The notes: generated by a model from the letters alone, not told the origin. A DNA stretch of 64,000 bases from Phoebastria nigripes (GCA_035582835.1 JAYKAV010000422.1:1701754-1765753), one strand, 5' to 3'; positions 1 to 11,362 are shown, numbered from the stretch's first letter. Numbers and translations: made by a program.

Positions 1-2087
1 GAGACAGGCACTGGCTGCAATGTCTAGTCAACGGGCAAATCATTTCTCTTTTCTGCCTTCCTTTTCCCTCCTCCCTTTTATCATCTCCAACAACTAGCCA
101 TCTGAGGTATGAATCATCTCCTCCACTACAGCTCTTTAACTGAATAGATGTTTTAAAGGAAACAGATTGGGGAAAAGTTAGCATAAGTGAACCAAAGGCA
201 GAGCTATGTGTTTAGAAGCATGTGTCACCCTGTATGTTTTCAGAGCTCATTCCCACATTGCTCTCATCCCTGAAAAAGGCAAATCTGCGGGTTTGTGTGT
301 ATGGGTATTAGGAAGGGATGTTTCTTTCCCATCTTCATTTCTTGTCACCACACCTGTATTTTCCATGTCAGAAAGGTGAGGGATGAGACCCTCAAACTTC
401 ATTCCCCCATTTCCCCCTGCATCAGCAGCAGGCTGTTGTTAGCCTTCTCCTTTTCAACCTTACTTTCCCTCTTCTTCCTCCTCCTCCCCATAAAGTGGCA
501 TGAGGAAGCTTGCAGACAACTTGGCAGGCTGGGTTGGAAGAGTTCATAAGTCAGCACCGATCTTTCCTGTCCCCTCTAAATCTTATATAATAAAAGTAAA
601 AACAAGGTTCCCGGACAGTAAGCTAATATTTCAGATAAGGTATGAGGTTTTTTGGAGAGTTACTTTAAGCTGTTTTGTAAATTAAAAACAATCATTTTGG
701 TATTATTTTACTGCTACTTGGAAGGAGACTGCATAATATTTGTTCATTTTTGTCCCCACTGTACTTGGTAGCAATAAGCTGTTGTTCATCATGACTAACA
801 TGCATCTTTCCCTGAACACAGTGTGCACAGTGTCTACCATTTGTTATATAAGAGAAAAAAGTAAAACATTCTTCACTCCAGAAGGCAAGAGATTTGTATC
901 TGTAGATATACGCTTACTAAAAAATTTCAGCAAATGAAAATGGAGAGGCTTGGCAGGTCTGGAAATCAAACTACAAAGTGCTAACCGCTTGGGAACTCCC
1001 CTTTCCTCTAAAGGGGCTTTCAGAGTGCCTGAAAATCATACTGCTGTTATTCCAGCCACCCTCTAGTACTACGTTTCTCCAAAGTTCACACAGGAATTTC
1101 CCAGACATATGCCACAGAAGGGGGTTAACTAGAAGTGAAACCAATTGCACTGTGTGAAGAAACTAGGATCCCATTTCAGTAAAACATTTTCAGCATGAAT
1201 TCAAATTTTCTCCTCTCCAGTAGAACTTTATAGTGTACTTGGTCCCCAGGCCTAAAAAGGGTCTAAAAAGCACATTATGAAATGCTTTCCTTCATTCTGA
1301 ATACTATTTACAGAAATAATAATTATTCTAAACAGGTAACATGCAGCATGATTTCAAAATGTTATGGGTAAGCTGTTAAATATTAAAGAGGTTGCTTTTA
1401 ATATTAATACATGTGCCACAAAAAGAATCTCAGAGAAGTCCAGAACATAAAACACGGCACTTGTATAACTTGATTTGGTTTGTTTCCCCCCTAACCCCCC
1501 CCCAAATTTCCCACAAAGAGTCTTTAATTTGTAATTTTCATAATTTGTTAGCTTCTGTACACTGCCTCCAATCAGTCCGTGGGGCCACTGCATTAGAAAT
1601 AACCACCTAAACAGAACAACCCCTGAGATTCCTGTATGGAACAGCAAAGATCCTTCTGCTCACAGTGCACCACTACTTAATTTCCAAAACCTGCACTTGC
1701 TGCAGCCATTCAGTATGATCCTACTCCAAATGCAAAGCACTGACTAAAAATTTGAAGACTTTCCACCCAGAGGTAACAACATTACCACAATTTTACAGTT
1801 CAACAAACTAAGGCACAAAAGTGTTAAGTGGGTCACACAAGCAGTAAATGCCTTATTTATGCAGATGTTTAAAAAGAAAAAGAAAATAAAAAAAACTAGC
1901 TAAACACATCAAAAACATTAAGCAGTAAGAGAGGAAGAGGGTTACACCCCTTATAAAAAACACCTTCTACCACACATGCACTCAGAAAAAAATACGTGTG
2001 CATCTAAATAAACATAAATGCAGAGATACACACGTGCAGAGAAGAACTTATTTACGCACAGGGCTGGCTGAGCACACGTACACAGGC
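1..2087 (-). other. Start of ELMO1 intron 2, no exon seen
   Basis: Neither strand shows the next ELMO1 coding exon (expected residues KKPLSAIIKEVCDGWS). The stretch contains an ancient MIR-like repeat near 1.78-1.86 kb, a C-rich run near 1490-1503 and otherwise ordinary AT-rich intron. The open frames here are short and without family signature. Confidence 0.75.
1775..1862 (+). repeat. Ancient MIR-like SINE fragment
   Basis: The string ATTTTACAGTTCAACAAACT, then AAGGCACAAAAGTGTTAAGTG and GTCACACAAGCAGTAAATG, tracks the conserved MIR core (TTTTACAGATGAGGAAACTGAGGCACAGAGAGGTTAAGTG...GTCACACAGC). It is recognised from memory of the family and diverged, as expected for an element older than the bird-mammal split. 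It lies about 230 nt downstream of ELMO1 exon 2, in intron 2. Confidence 0.7.
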
Positions 2088-2093
2088 ACTTAC
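2088..2093 (-). other. Splice donor of ELMO1 exon 2 (GTAAGT)
   Basis: The sequence CAA followed by GTAAGT gives a full-consensus intronic donor. It falls exactly after codon 26 (Q), where the ELMO1 protein continues with KK in the next exon. Confidence 0.9.
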
Positions 2094-2171
2094 TTGATCT
2101 ATTTCCATTAACTTGGGGAAGGCACCTGGCCACTCGATCGCCACCTTCACTATATCAGCAGGAGGGGGCAT
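2094..2171 (-). CDS. ELMO1: ELMO1 first coding exon (residues 1-26)
   Basis: Read on the minus strand, the ATG at 2171-2169 opens a frame beginning MPPPADIVKVAIEWPG and ending EIDQ, 26 codons, then the donor GTAAGT at 2093-2088. This is the N-terminus of ELMO1. The paralogue ELMO2, as I recall it, begins MPPPSDIVKV and differs after EWPGA, so ELMO1 fits better (A at residue 5, PKLMEIDQ at 19-26). The start is supported by an in-frame TAG 42 nt upstream, within the same exon. The Kozak context is moderate: G at -3 and C at +4. The exon ends on a codon boundary after Q26; family members continue with KK. Residue 18 is F, where I recall Y in human ELMO1, a conservative change. The segment belongs to the N-terminal ubiquitin-like/Ras-binding region used for RhoG and related GTPases. 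No later ELMO1 exon was found between 1 and 2093. Confidence 0.95.
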
Positions 2172-2243
2172 TGCGACGCTGCTGTTCTTCGGAGCCAGTA
2201 CAACTGGACACTAAATACTGCAGAGAGTCTCTCTCATTCACAC
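2172..2243 (-). other. ELMO1: 5' untranslated part of ELMO1 exon 2
   Basis: These 72 nt lie between the splice acceptor and the start ATG. They contain a short upstream ORF (2237-2211) whose stop is in frame with the main start. The exon therefore totals 150 nt, about half untranslated. Its 5' border is set by CTGCAG at 2249-2244, preceded by a long pyrimidine tract. Confidence 0.85.
2211..2237 (-). promoter_or_regulatory. Upstream ORF (8 codons) in the ELMO1 leader
   Basis: An ATG at 2237-2235 is followed by seven sense codons and a TAG at 2213-2211, giving the peptide MRETLCSI. It is in the same frame as the ELMO1 start and ends 39 nt before it. Its ATG lies only 6 nt inside the exon, with A at +4 and G at -3. 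Any transcript that includes exon 2 from the predicted acceptor would carry it. Short uORFs of this kind can lower main-frame initiation and allow reinitiation. That role is inferred, not shown here. Confidence 0.65.
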
Positions 2244-2285
2244 CTGCAGGGAGAAGGGGAAAAAAAAAAAAATTAAAAAAACCCT
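2244..2285 (-). other. Splice acceptor of ELMO1 exon 2
   Basis: On the minus strand a nearly uninterrupted pyrimidine tract (two T runs followed by CCCCTTCTCCCTGCAG) ends in AG at 2245-2244. This is a textbook acceptor and defines the exon start at 2243. Confidence 0.85.
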
Positions 2286-4129
2286 CCAGTGCTGCCGCTT
2301 CATCTCCTACATTTTGCCTGGCTGGGCAGGTGGATGAAAACATATGTGTGTATGTATGTGCAAGAGCAGAAGAATGGCACATATTACAGAAGCAAACACA
2401 GGACACAATGCCACAACACNCTGCACAGCTCGACAGTCTGTTAGAAAGATGGCTGAAGCACTGAAATGTACGGTGAATAATAGGCATGCATTAGATTTAA
2501 ATAGAGAAACTATTTTTAAATATTATTAAATATGCTGGTGGGGAAAAGCGACAAGTTAGAGGAAGCTCCTGTTACAGTGTCACTCCTGGAGTCCCAGGGA
2601 ACGTGACTGAATCAGTTAAAGCTGGAGCTCCAGGAGAAGAGATTGCCCAGGAAGTTATGGCCAGGAAACACTGTTTCTTTTAACTATAGCAATGATCTTC
2701 TGGGTGTTCACAAATAGATCACTGCACTATAGCAACCAGGATGTCAGGAAGAAGGCAGAACACACAGCAGTTTCCACATATACATACACACACACATATC
2801 CTCACCTAACAGCTCCTGACATACCCATACATAAATACTTCTTTATGGTAAATCTCAGATGCGCAAATACACAAGGATATAGTATACATTCAAAATGATA
2901 TAATCAGCTACATAAAACGTCATAGTTCTGCAAGAAAATTAGTATCAATAGCATCTCATGTCAAATAGCGCAGGTTGTGAATTTTGGGGAAGGAGAGGAA
3001 AAGGGATGAACCAAATCCTCAGGTTTTGCAGAATTTAAGTTCTGTCTCTTTTGGCTCATCAAAGTTTGTAACCTCGCAATAACAACAAACGTTTTTCAGG
3101 CGGGTGTAGTGCCTCTCTGGCCTTGCAAACAGACCTTCTGCACCCCTCTCCCAGCCCGGTGGTAGCAGGACAGCCACTGAAGTAGCAAAGCTCTGCAATT
3201 CTCAGACACAGCAACCCGTGCACCCTCCTAAAGACTGGGAGGTTCCTGCTTGCTTTGCCAAGTCCTCTGTTCCGACCACAGCGTTTCCCGCACACTCTGC
3301 CAAGACCCGGCAAAACGCCATCACGTATGACAAAAAGAGAGAAGCTGTAGAAACCCCCGGACGTGCAGTCCCACTACTTCTTAGCAGAAAAGAGAAGGAA
3401 GTGGTGAAACCATGGACACATGCTTGCACATTTACCCTTTGAAAGAGCGAAGGCAAGAGGTGAGCTGACAGAATATATCAGACATCCAAAAACCACAAAC
3501 AGGTACAGGAAAAAAAGGCTCTGACCACCTTCAGTTGCTGCTTCAACTAACGCAGTCTAACAACCCTTCTCCAATTGCAGCAGAAGCATGAACGTAGATC
3601 AGCCTGAACAAAATCATGAAACCATCCCTTTCTCAAGAAATTTTGTACCTTCGTCTCACACTACTTATAAGTGGGAGTTCGTCCAGCCTTCATGTATATG
3701 GCTCTACCTTTCCTTTTTTCATGTGTATCCTCTGGTCTACTCTGAAAACGCTCAGTCCTCCGTGTTTGCAAGCCCTGCTACATTCTACATAGGGTTGTCA
3801 ACACATACAATGAAAGCAATTTACAAACTTTAACACTCCAGCAATTTATTTCCAACAATGGCAGTTCTGATGCCGACAGGATCGCACACCACCACAAAGC
3901 AAAGCGCAAGGCAGTAAACAAGACAATGGACGGTCTATAAATAAGACTGGATTGCAGGAAGTGCCTTGAAAGACTAAACAACGTGATTAAGCAGCACACT
4001 GATATTGTCTACATTTGGTAGACAATGTTACAGGGACCGGGATTAAACACAATTAAAGCATGCAACTGGCTTGCTGGTCATTAAGAATAGTCAGGACATC
4101 CACTTCTGGCTGTCTTTTCCCCTGTAGAG

Positions 4130-4680
4130 CCTGAGCGGATGCAAAGCTCCCGCCATTTCTCCCCTGACACCTCACGCTCCCGCCATCTGCATCTCCCACA
4201 AGTGCTCCCCTTGCTGCGCAGCGCACTGACTCAACTAACCAGCCAAAAAGTATTTTCGGTCATCTGGTTTTTACCATGTTCAAAGTCAAACAGCTTCCCA
4301 GAGGTGNCACAATGTGGCGGGGGGTAGGAGAAGCGAGACTTGTTGGCAGCAATGAGCTGTTAATCCACCTCGACAGTCACATGAAACTGAGACCTTGGCA
4401 CCTTTTTGCACCCACACTCACAGTGACGGTGCATCCCACCTCCTCAGCAGAACAGTCCTCGGTAGTCTCAGCCTGATGACGTTTTGGTATTAAACCGCCC
4501 GCAGCGCTTAAGCGGAGCTGGCTGACCCAGTGCCTGACTGACAGGCTTCTCCCTGCGTTCCCTGGCACGGCACCGCACCCCTGGCAGGAGGGACACTGGA
4601 AGCCTCAGCCAGAGCCCGAGTTCACTGGCCGCAACACAGAAAGAGCGGCAGCAGCTCCTGCCAGACAAACTTGACTGAGG
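4130..4680. other. Small GC-rich patch in intron 1
   Basis: This stretch is more GC-rich than its surroundings, with scattered CpGs (for example CCGCCCGCAGCGCTTAAGCG near 4497) and one N at 4307. No coding similarity was recognised in the frames crossing it. It could be an intragenic regulatory element or an untranslated exon, but nothing in the sequence decides this. Confidence 0.35.
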
Positions 4681-5734
4681 ACAGCTTCAGATGAGTAAGT
4701 CCTTATTTTCAACAGTTTTATTTTCCCCCCATCATGTTTCTTCTAGAGTTTTCATGAAAAAAAATCACCTGTAGGCCACATATCTATATAGCGAGAAGGG
4801 AGACCTATAAAAACCANAGAATCCACCTAATGCATGGGCAAACACACTTTCTTTTGACTGGGAAGACAGGGAAGCAACTCAGAGCACTGTCACCGCCAGA
4901 GGCAAAGGGAAGGTAACTCACAGCCCGATACCTCCCCTAGGAGGTTAGCTAACTCCAAAGCTCACGATGAATGCTGGAGACAAAAAGTTGATTCATGACC
5001 ACTGGCCATGACTACGAAAGCAAAACAACATCACACAGCAATAAATTTGCAGAAAACTTCTACTTTCACATACAAATGTGGGCATTAACCCTCAATTTGC
5101 TTTAGCAAGTTGTGGTCCCTCTCTTAATGGGTCACGCAGCAAGAAAGCAAATGGTTTAAGAAAGAAGAGTCAAGGAAAGTTGATGGTAAGTTAACCAAAT
5201 TCAACTATGGAAAATAAACATTTGCATTCCAAAGCAAGGTGCAAGAGAGGCCTGCCACAGCATTCAGAAGCCAATTTCAGTGTGACTAGTTTTAATGCAG
5301 GCTAGCACAGATCTCCTACATAATTATTAATATACGTATGCTTATACGGTCATAAAACACAAAGCAAAGTGTCAGATCTTTAACTAATACAAATCGATGT
5401 AGTTCCCCTTCTCCCACGAGGAGAAGACCAACTCGGAGACATCTGTGTGGTCTGAATGCTGAAAAGCATATATAAAAACATCACTACAGATTTCCTTCTG
5501 TTTCTCAGTGGACATCCTAGTCAAATGTGCTGACTTTTTTTTCCTAGTTTATAATCTTATGAATCCAATGCAGGATCCAAAAGATAATTTAGTTTTGTTC
5601 TACCTATGTGGCAATGCCCGAAACAAATACTCCTTTTTTTTTTTTTTTAGGCCAAAATATATGTTTACCTGTCATCACAAAATTATGGTTGCAAAGAAAA
5701 TTCTGCAATCTACAGTGCTGACAATTACTAATTA

Positions 5735-5830
5735 CCTGCTATTTATTCCAGTGGTATGCAGTGTGTTAGACACTGTCCAGTAAAATAAGGAAGGCACAAT
5801 CCCTGGTGTGAAACGCTTCCAATTTAGTAA
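5735..5830 (+). repeat. Ancient amniote interspersed repeat, degenerate
   Basis: The text GTATGCAGTGTGTTAGACAC, then a stretch ending in AATCCCTGGTG and CGCTTCCAATTTAG, follows the widespread amniote repeat with the pattern 'TTGTGCTAGGCACTGTAC...CAGTCCCTGCCC...GAGCTTACAATCTAA'. The match is by eye and weak in places. Confidence 0.45.
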
Positions 5831-6648
5831 GCAATTTTCATGATGTTAATGAAGAACTAGAACTGATTTCAACTGCTTTTTGTTATGCCAGCAGCAGTCA
5901 AGCAGTGAAAAGGATACCGACGTCGCTAAAGGGTCTAGTTAAGGAGTTTTCTCAGGTGCAATTCCTTTTTCTCTCCCAGTGGGATCTGAGAAGCATTGAC
6001 ATGTAAGAGCAACTTTGCAACTCATTTTTACAACGTCTATTTTCAAGGCAGAATCTGAAGGCAACAGGATGCATGTGCGGGCACAAGTGTAGGTGCCCAA
6101 GTGTAGGTGCACAAGTGGAGGAGGGGGTCTGAGGAAAAGGAAGGCAACTTCCCATTATTTTCCCTAATGCATGCATGTAAGCTGTAACCTGGAGGAGGTT
6201 TAAGCAACTTCCATGCTCAGCAGCACACTATCTTATAATTTGAGGGGAAAAACCCCCACAACCAAAACATCCCTACCACCTGAGTACACTTTCTTACATC
6301 AATAGGGTTTTTCAGAACTATGACAGATTAAGCCCATTAAAGTGCAAATTCTGCAAGGTATTGTTATTACCACATACAGTATATTTCTGCATTTCAAGCA
6401 CGCTATGCAGTGCTTCCAGTGGTCTACTAAGTCAGAGTAATAAACACTCAAGTTGGAAATCAAAGTATGTTAAATTTAATGCAAAAATGCATCAACACAG
6501 ATACGCAAGCTCTCAATTTACCTGCCTGGCTCTGAAGGATTAATTCAGCACGTATGTCAGTAAAACATATTGACTTTTCCCCTTCTACCTATGCATTGCA
6601 TGTGGAAAACAGGATTTTATTCGTGTATGAAATTAGTTCTCAGTAGAA

Positions 6649-6651
<3 letters not shown>

Positions 6652-6688
<37 letters not shown>
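6652..6688 (+). repeat. T37 homopolymer
   Basis: An uninterrupted run of 37 T lies just before an ancient MIR-like fragment. No flanking target-site duplication or retroposon body was recognised that would make it the tail of a minus-strand insertion. Length is likely unstable and assembly-dependent. Confidence 0.9.
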
Positions 6689-6691
<3 letters not shown>

Positions 6692-6699
6692 TTGTTTTG

Positions 6700-6862
6700 C
6701 AATTTCCTTGGCACTTTCCATACAAGGATCTCAAAGTACTTTAAATAACTTATAGCTATCAGAGCACATCTCTCAAGATGTAAACTCTATTCTTACTCTA
6801 CAGACAGGAGAAAAAAATGCAGGCTAATAGGAGTTATGTGACTCGCAGTTCTAATCGTATAT
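6700..6862 (+). repeat. Ancient MIR-like SINE fragment
   Basis: CTTTCCATACAAGGATCTCA, then AAAGTACTTTAAA, and later CTCTACAGACAGGAGAAAA and GTTATGTGACTCGCAGTTC follow the order of the amniote MIR-like repeat (GGATCTCAAAGCACTTTACAAA...TTTTACAGATGAGGAAACTG...TTAAGTGACTTGC). It is diverged but collinear over about 150 nt. Confidence 0.6.
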
Positions 6863-7049
6863 GAAAACAGCAGCCTACAACAGCTCATTTCTTCTTTTAC
6901 AGAAGAGAGGTAATATTCAAACAGCAGGCCAGGTCATTTCATGAACAGTTCGGGTAAAGAAGTTAACAATTAAAAAGTGACCGAAGGAACACCACACGCA
7001 TTTGAGAATTTAATAAAACAAAGCATGTGTTTCTCCTCCCCGGACAAAA

Positions 7050-7345
7050 GGCAGCACATATAGGAATCACCTGGCGCTGGCACAGATCCCCCTGCTCCCG
7101 GCTCGCAGGCAGGTTTTCCCATGGCATTTCTTCAAGGCGAAACAAGGCGAATGGAGGGGAGGGCAGTAATGCAGCCAGGACACAGCGGGTGCCGGCAGGG
7201 AGCTGAGCCCCGGCCGGCCGCGCCGGGACCCACAGCAGGAGGATAGGCACACGGGTCCCTCTACTCGGGACCTTACGTAAGTAACTGCTTCTTGTCAAAC
7301 CTCATCAGCTTCCTCCGCTCTGCTCGGGCCGCCCCAGCAAACAGA
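7050..7345. promoter_or_regulatory. CpG-containing patch in intron 1 with a TTACGTAA palindrome
   Basis: A local GC peak includes CCGGCCGGCCGCGCCGGG around 7212-7229, with several CpGs in an otherwise CpG-poor intron. About 45 nt further on, TTACGTAA at 7273-7280 is a perfect palindrome matching the binding site of PAR-bZIP/NFIL3 factors. It also overlaps a plus-strand GTAAGT (7277-7282) that could act as a splice donor. The patch could be an intragenic promoter or enhancer; this is inference. Confidence 0.35.
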
Positions 7346-8697
7346 AACTAAGTGACAAGTTCAGCTGGAAGGTCCCTCAGGGACCAAGTCTGATTAACGA
7401 TTTTAGAAAGATAATCCAACACTGGATTAATAACCCCCAAGAGAGTTATTTTTGGAGTTAAACTGCATGACTGAACAGCCGACTCTAAGGAGCTGTAAAC
7501 ATGCTCTACCATCTCTGCAAGAAATAAAAACAGGGCACAGAAGCCAGAGGGTTGGATGCACACTTTGTGTACATAAAAAGGCTTTCATGTTGCCTTGTTC
7601 CCTTTTGTTACGTGTTCGGTGCTATTCACCTCTGAACTAGACAAGAATCAAAGGCCCAGCAGACCCAGATCAATAAAATCCACAGATGCTTTGCCACAAA
7701 TGGAAGATAAAGCTCTACGGGAGCTATGAGCTATATTCCAGTTAAGTGATGGAAAAGAGGGGGCCATCTCAGAGAGCAGACAACNCAGGGGGGCTGCTAC
7801 CCCCTCTGCAGCAGCCACCAACACTGCAGGAAGACCTGACCCTACTCAACAGACTTCCACGGTTCAGAGCAGTCCATCAGCTTCCCAACAGGAATGTTTC
7901 TTTGATGCTGAACCCGCAATCTGCTGATCAATAATGCATCATTAGCCCTGGAATGCACCATTTAATATTATGATAAAATGAGCTTTGGACCCTTCAGGTT
8001 TAAATACACTACTTTTCCTCTCCAAAACACCTGGAAACCTAGTATTGGAGGAGATTTTAGGAATATGTGTGTGAAATACACAGAACAGGACAGTTTTTGC
8101 CACTGGCGAAGCCACCTAGGAAAGATGGTGAATATTCATGTGGTTATCACCTACCCATAACCTTTCTTCACAATTTTGTTTCAAGTATTTTACCTTTCCC
8201 ACAGTCGTCTTGTTGTTCCTCTCCTTAGGAAGCATTTTATGTGGTTGAGGTTTCACTATCATTGACAGGCCCACTTTCAAAATAAGCTTTAAAGGGTGCT
8301 TGAAAAGAAACGGTAGAGGGAAACACAACAGACTGGATGTACTCAGAATACAGGCAAGCAGGCTGTCTGGTCTTGCTTCTAAAGCACACGTTGAAGCATA
8401 CCAGAAAAATTCAGGTACTTGTTTAACTTGAACTCCCCTGCTTCTTGGAAGATCACGCTCCTTCTACTAAGGCACTTTTAGTTACACGTCTATAATTCAG
8501 AAGAGAGAGGACTAAAAACTTGGTTTTGATTATTCAAGGTATCCGAACCTTTGTGGCAATTTAATTAACACTCACATACTATCCAGACAGACAAAGATGC
8601 TCTGTTTACTAAAGATGTTAATATCTAAGCTCTTGAAACTAGAGATCAGGAAAATACCAAACTCAAGTATTCAAAACACTATTCCAAGAAGTGTCAT

Positions 8698-8762
8698 AAA
8701 AAAAAAAAAAAATTAGAAAACCAAACCAAAACAAAAAACCCCAAAACACCCACAACCCACCA
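8698..8762 (+). repeat. A/C-rich low-complexity tract
   Basis: An A15 run leads into mixed A and C blocks of the CCAAA/CCCCAAAA type. In the ELMO1 sense strand it reads as G/T-rich. Three similar tracts occur at 20.8, 22.2 and 22.9 kb. Confidence 0.85.
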
Positions 8763-11267
8763 TACCAACAATAACACGGCAGTCAAAGAGGTAAGGTCTA
8801 TCTAGCTTCACAAAAAAAGCATGATTTTTCAAAGGTGCTGAGTACCTGCCTAGCATGTGGAATTTAATGACCATGGCAGGTATCAAGCACAGAAACAAAA
8901 TCAAATACTACTCTGAATAAAACATTAGAATCCACTTAAACTTTTCACAGTTTATCAGGGCTTGCTGCTTCGTTTGGGGTTGTTTCTCGTCATTGGGCTG
9001 TGCTCCAGATGTTTCTAAACTAAAGCACGCAGCAAAAAATATCCCTTAAAATCCAGCTGAATACAATTTTCTTTTCCTACCTCTCGGGGTAGTCTCACAT
9101 AACCTGAGAGGTAGGAGGGAAGTAATGGGAAAAAGATGAAGCCTCAATTTCAGCCAGTAGTGCTGCTGTTCTTAAAGGGTTGTAAGGATAGAATGAAAGT
9201 TTTCAGCAATAAGAAAGTTGGAGGGGAGAAGAAAGGAAAAAAGAAACTGGTACTGTGAAATAACAACTAAAATAAAGCAACACTAAATATGACAACTCCA
9301 AAGGATGGATGCAAATTTTTTTTGGGGGGGGTCCTTTTTAATGCTTAAGCTAAGCACACTCCAAAGGAGTCCAGTGTAACTGGAAATGGAGTAAGTTTAT
9401 TAGAGGCTGGTTGAAAATATGCTGAAGAGAAACAGAGAAAGTTCATTGAAAGTGCTGTGACTCAGGAAAGCAATTTTGAATAGAATTCAACAAGAGTAAA
9501 GAAATAACAAAAGGTAACAATACTCTTTTCTAGCACTAGCATGATCTGGCTATGGTACTTGGGACTTTCCTGGCATTTGGATAAATCAGGGGGCTAGAAA
9601 GGACACACAAAAGAGCATCTTGAGTCAAGATGACTACACTTTATTGCTTTGCTTCAGCAGAGGCCGAATCAAGATAATGATGACTGGCTATATCCCAAAG
9701 GAGATAACAGATAAAAGAAGATAAGCTCAAGGTTGGGAGAAACCCTAAACTTCCTGCTAGAAGCAAGATGAAGCAGCAGTATAAAGAACAAAGAAAATTT
9801 TCTACCCTATCAGTGCTTATGACACATACAGAGAAACTAATGGTACAGTCAGGAAGTTAGCAGTCAAATGGAGGAAGAGAGGGCAACAGAGATGCATGAA
9901 TGCTAAAGGAAGTAACCAAATTAACTGACAGCACAGACAGGATGTCGAAGGTTGAAACAAACAGAATTATTTTCTAAAGAAATCATTCTGCAAAGAAAAG
10001 TACTGTGGAAAAGAGAAACACGTTGATACTCCACAGTGAATAAGCAGAGCCTGATGCTCATCATATTCATCAGAAGTAAAAGAAACAGCGAAAGAAAGAC
10101 TGGATACCATTTATGAGTCTAATGAGGACACAAAAGTTTTGAAGACACCAGCCTTTTGCTTCAGGCACTGACACCGCTCTTCAAAGATGACAAAAACCAA
10201 GAGAAGGAAAAAAACCAGCTGTCAGTAATCTTGCAGCAGAAAGCAGCTCCATCTACAGAGGTGTTTCTACCAGTACTGTTTCTCTTATACTTACTGAGAT
10301 CAGCGCATCAAAACAGCTAACAGTCAAAACACCCCACGTTTTCCTGACTTCTCAGCACTATACAGTCTCTGAATCCACCCCTGTAGACTCCTAGCTCTCT
10401 GCCAGTTCACACTCTCATATTCACAAAGAACAATTTGCCCTTAACACTCGCAGACTTCCCAGTGCCTGCTCTCTGAAGGACAATCAGCAAAACAAGACTG
10501 CAAATGGGAAACACAGTGATGGCCACCCAGGGGGAAAAAAGCATGGCACAGTTAATATTAGAGACCTAGTCCATAGCTAAAACTTGTGGAATAACTTGAG
10601 ATATTCTGCATTAAAGAGATTGTATCTCCAAACAGTATCAGTTGTTGAGACTAATCTGGCATTTTAACGGACATTATTAAACCCACTTTGGAAATAGGAA
10701 TATAGAGATGCTAAGGAAACAAATGTGGACACAGTCATATCCCAAAAAAACTACTGTGCATATGCCCATCCTTAACACCGATCCCACCCTGCTTCGCTGA
10801 GTACTGCTCAGTCTGTGTACCTGCAGGCCTGGAACCACTGTTCCAGGGACAACCCAACCAGATATCACCCTCCCTTTCAATGCTGACACATACCTTGGGG
10901 GCCATCGTTTGTAATTCTAGATCAGGAAGAGCTTGCATACCTGAGCAATCTTCTCAATTATCCAGCCAGGCTAACCATAGTATCACTGTAAGGTAAAATA
11001 TAAGTAAAAAGATACTGAAGAGTCCAAGAACAGGGGAAGTTTCAGGTTCATTCAGCCAGAACACAGAGGGCGTTTTGGAGGGATGCTAGAAACCTTTCAG
11101 AAGAAACTTGACTACAAGATAACAGCAGTGCCAATACTCTGCTCACCCAGCCCATTTCCAGGGGAGATGTCCTGTGTAAAGCTGGTAAATTGCATTAAAT
11201 GTGACGCTTGGTAACAGGAGATCTGGGTATTTTAATGAGACTATCCCTTGCTCATCTCTGCATGGCA

Positions 11268-11362
11268 AAACCGTGAGTAGCAGATGACCCTGCTCGAGCA
11301 GGGGGGGTTGGACAAGATGACTTCCAGTAGTCCCTTCCAGCTTCAAACATTCTGTAATTCTC
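11268..11362 (+). repeat. CR1 LINE 3'-end fragment
   Basis: ATGACCCTGCTCGAGCAGGG, GGTTGGACAAGATGACTTCC, AGTAGTCCCTTCCAGCTTC and CATTCTGTAATTCT match the 3' end of avian CR1 (GACCCTGCTTGAGCAGGGGGGTTGGACTAGATGACCTCC...TCCCTTCCAACCTCAACCATTCTGTGATTCT). The 5' part is missing, the usual state of CR1 copies in birds. Confidence 0.88.

Larger units (their letters stand above)
2244..11260 (-). other. ELMO1 intron 1, distal segment
   Basis: No coding exon with splice sites and protein similarity was recognised here. The segment holds GC-rich patches at 4.1-4.7 and 7.05-7.35 kb, two ancient repeat fragments near 5.7 and 6.7 kb, a T37 tract at 6652-6688 and an A/C-rich tract at 8698-8762. From about 9.4 to 10.25 kb the plus strand is purine-rich and nearly free of open frames. 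Everything else is AT-rich intron. Confidence 0.6.

Noticed and set aside
1..2087. Search for the next ELMO1 coding exon (KKPLSAIIKEV...)
   Set aside because: No minus-strand frame encoding it was found; it must lie beyond the left edge.
2155..2487. 110-codon minus-strand frame covering ELMO1 exon 2
   Set aside because: It reads through the acceptor and is in a different frame from the ELMO1 start at 2171; it is a shadow of the real exon.
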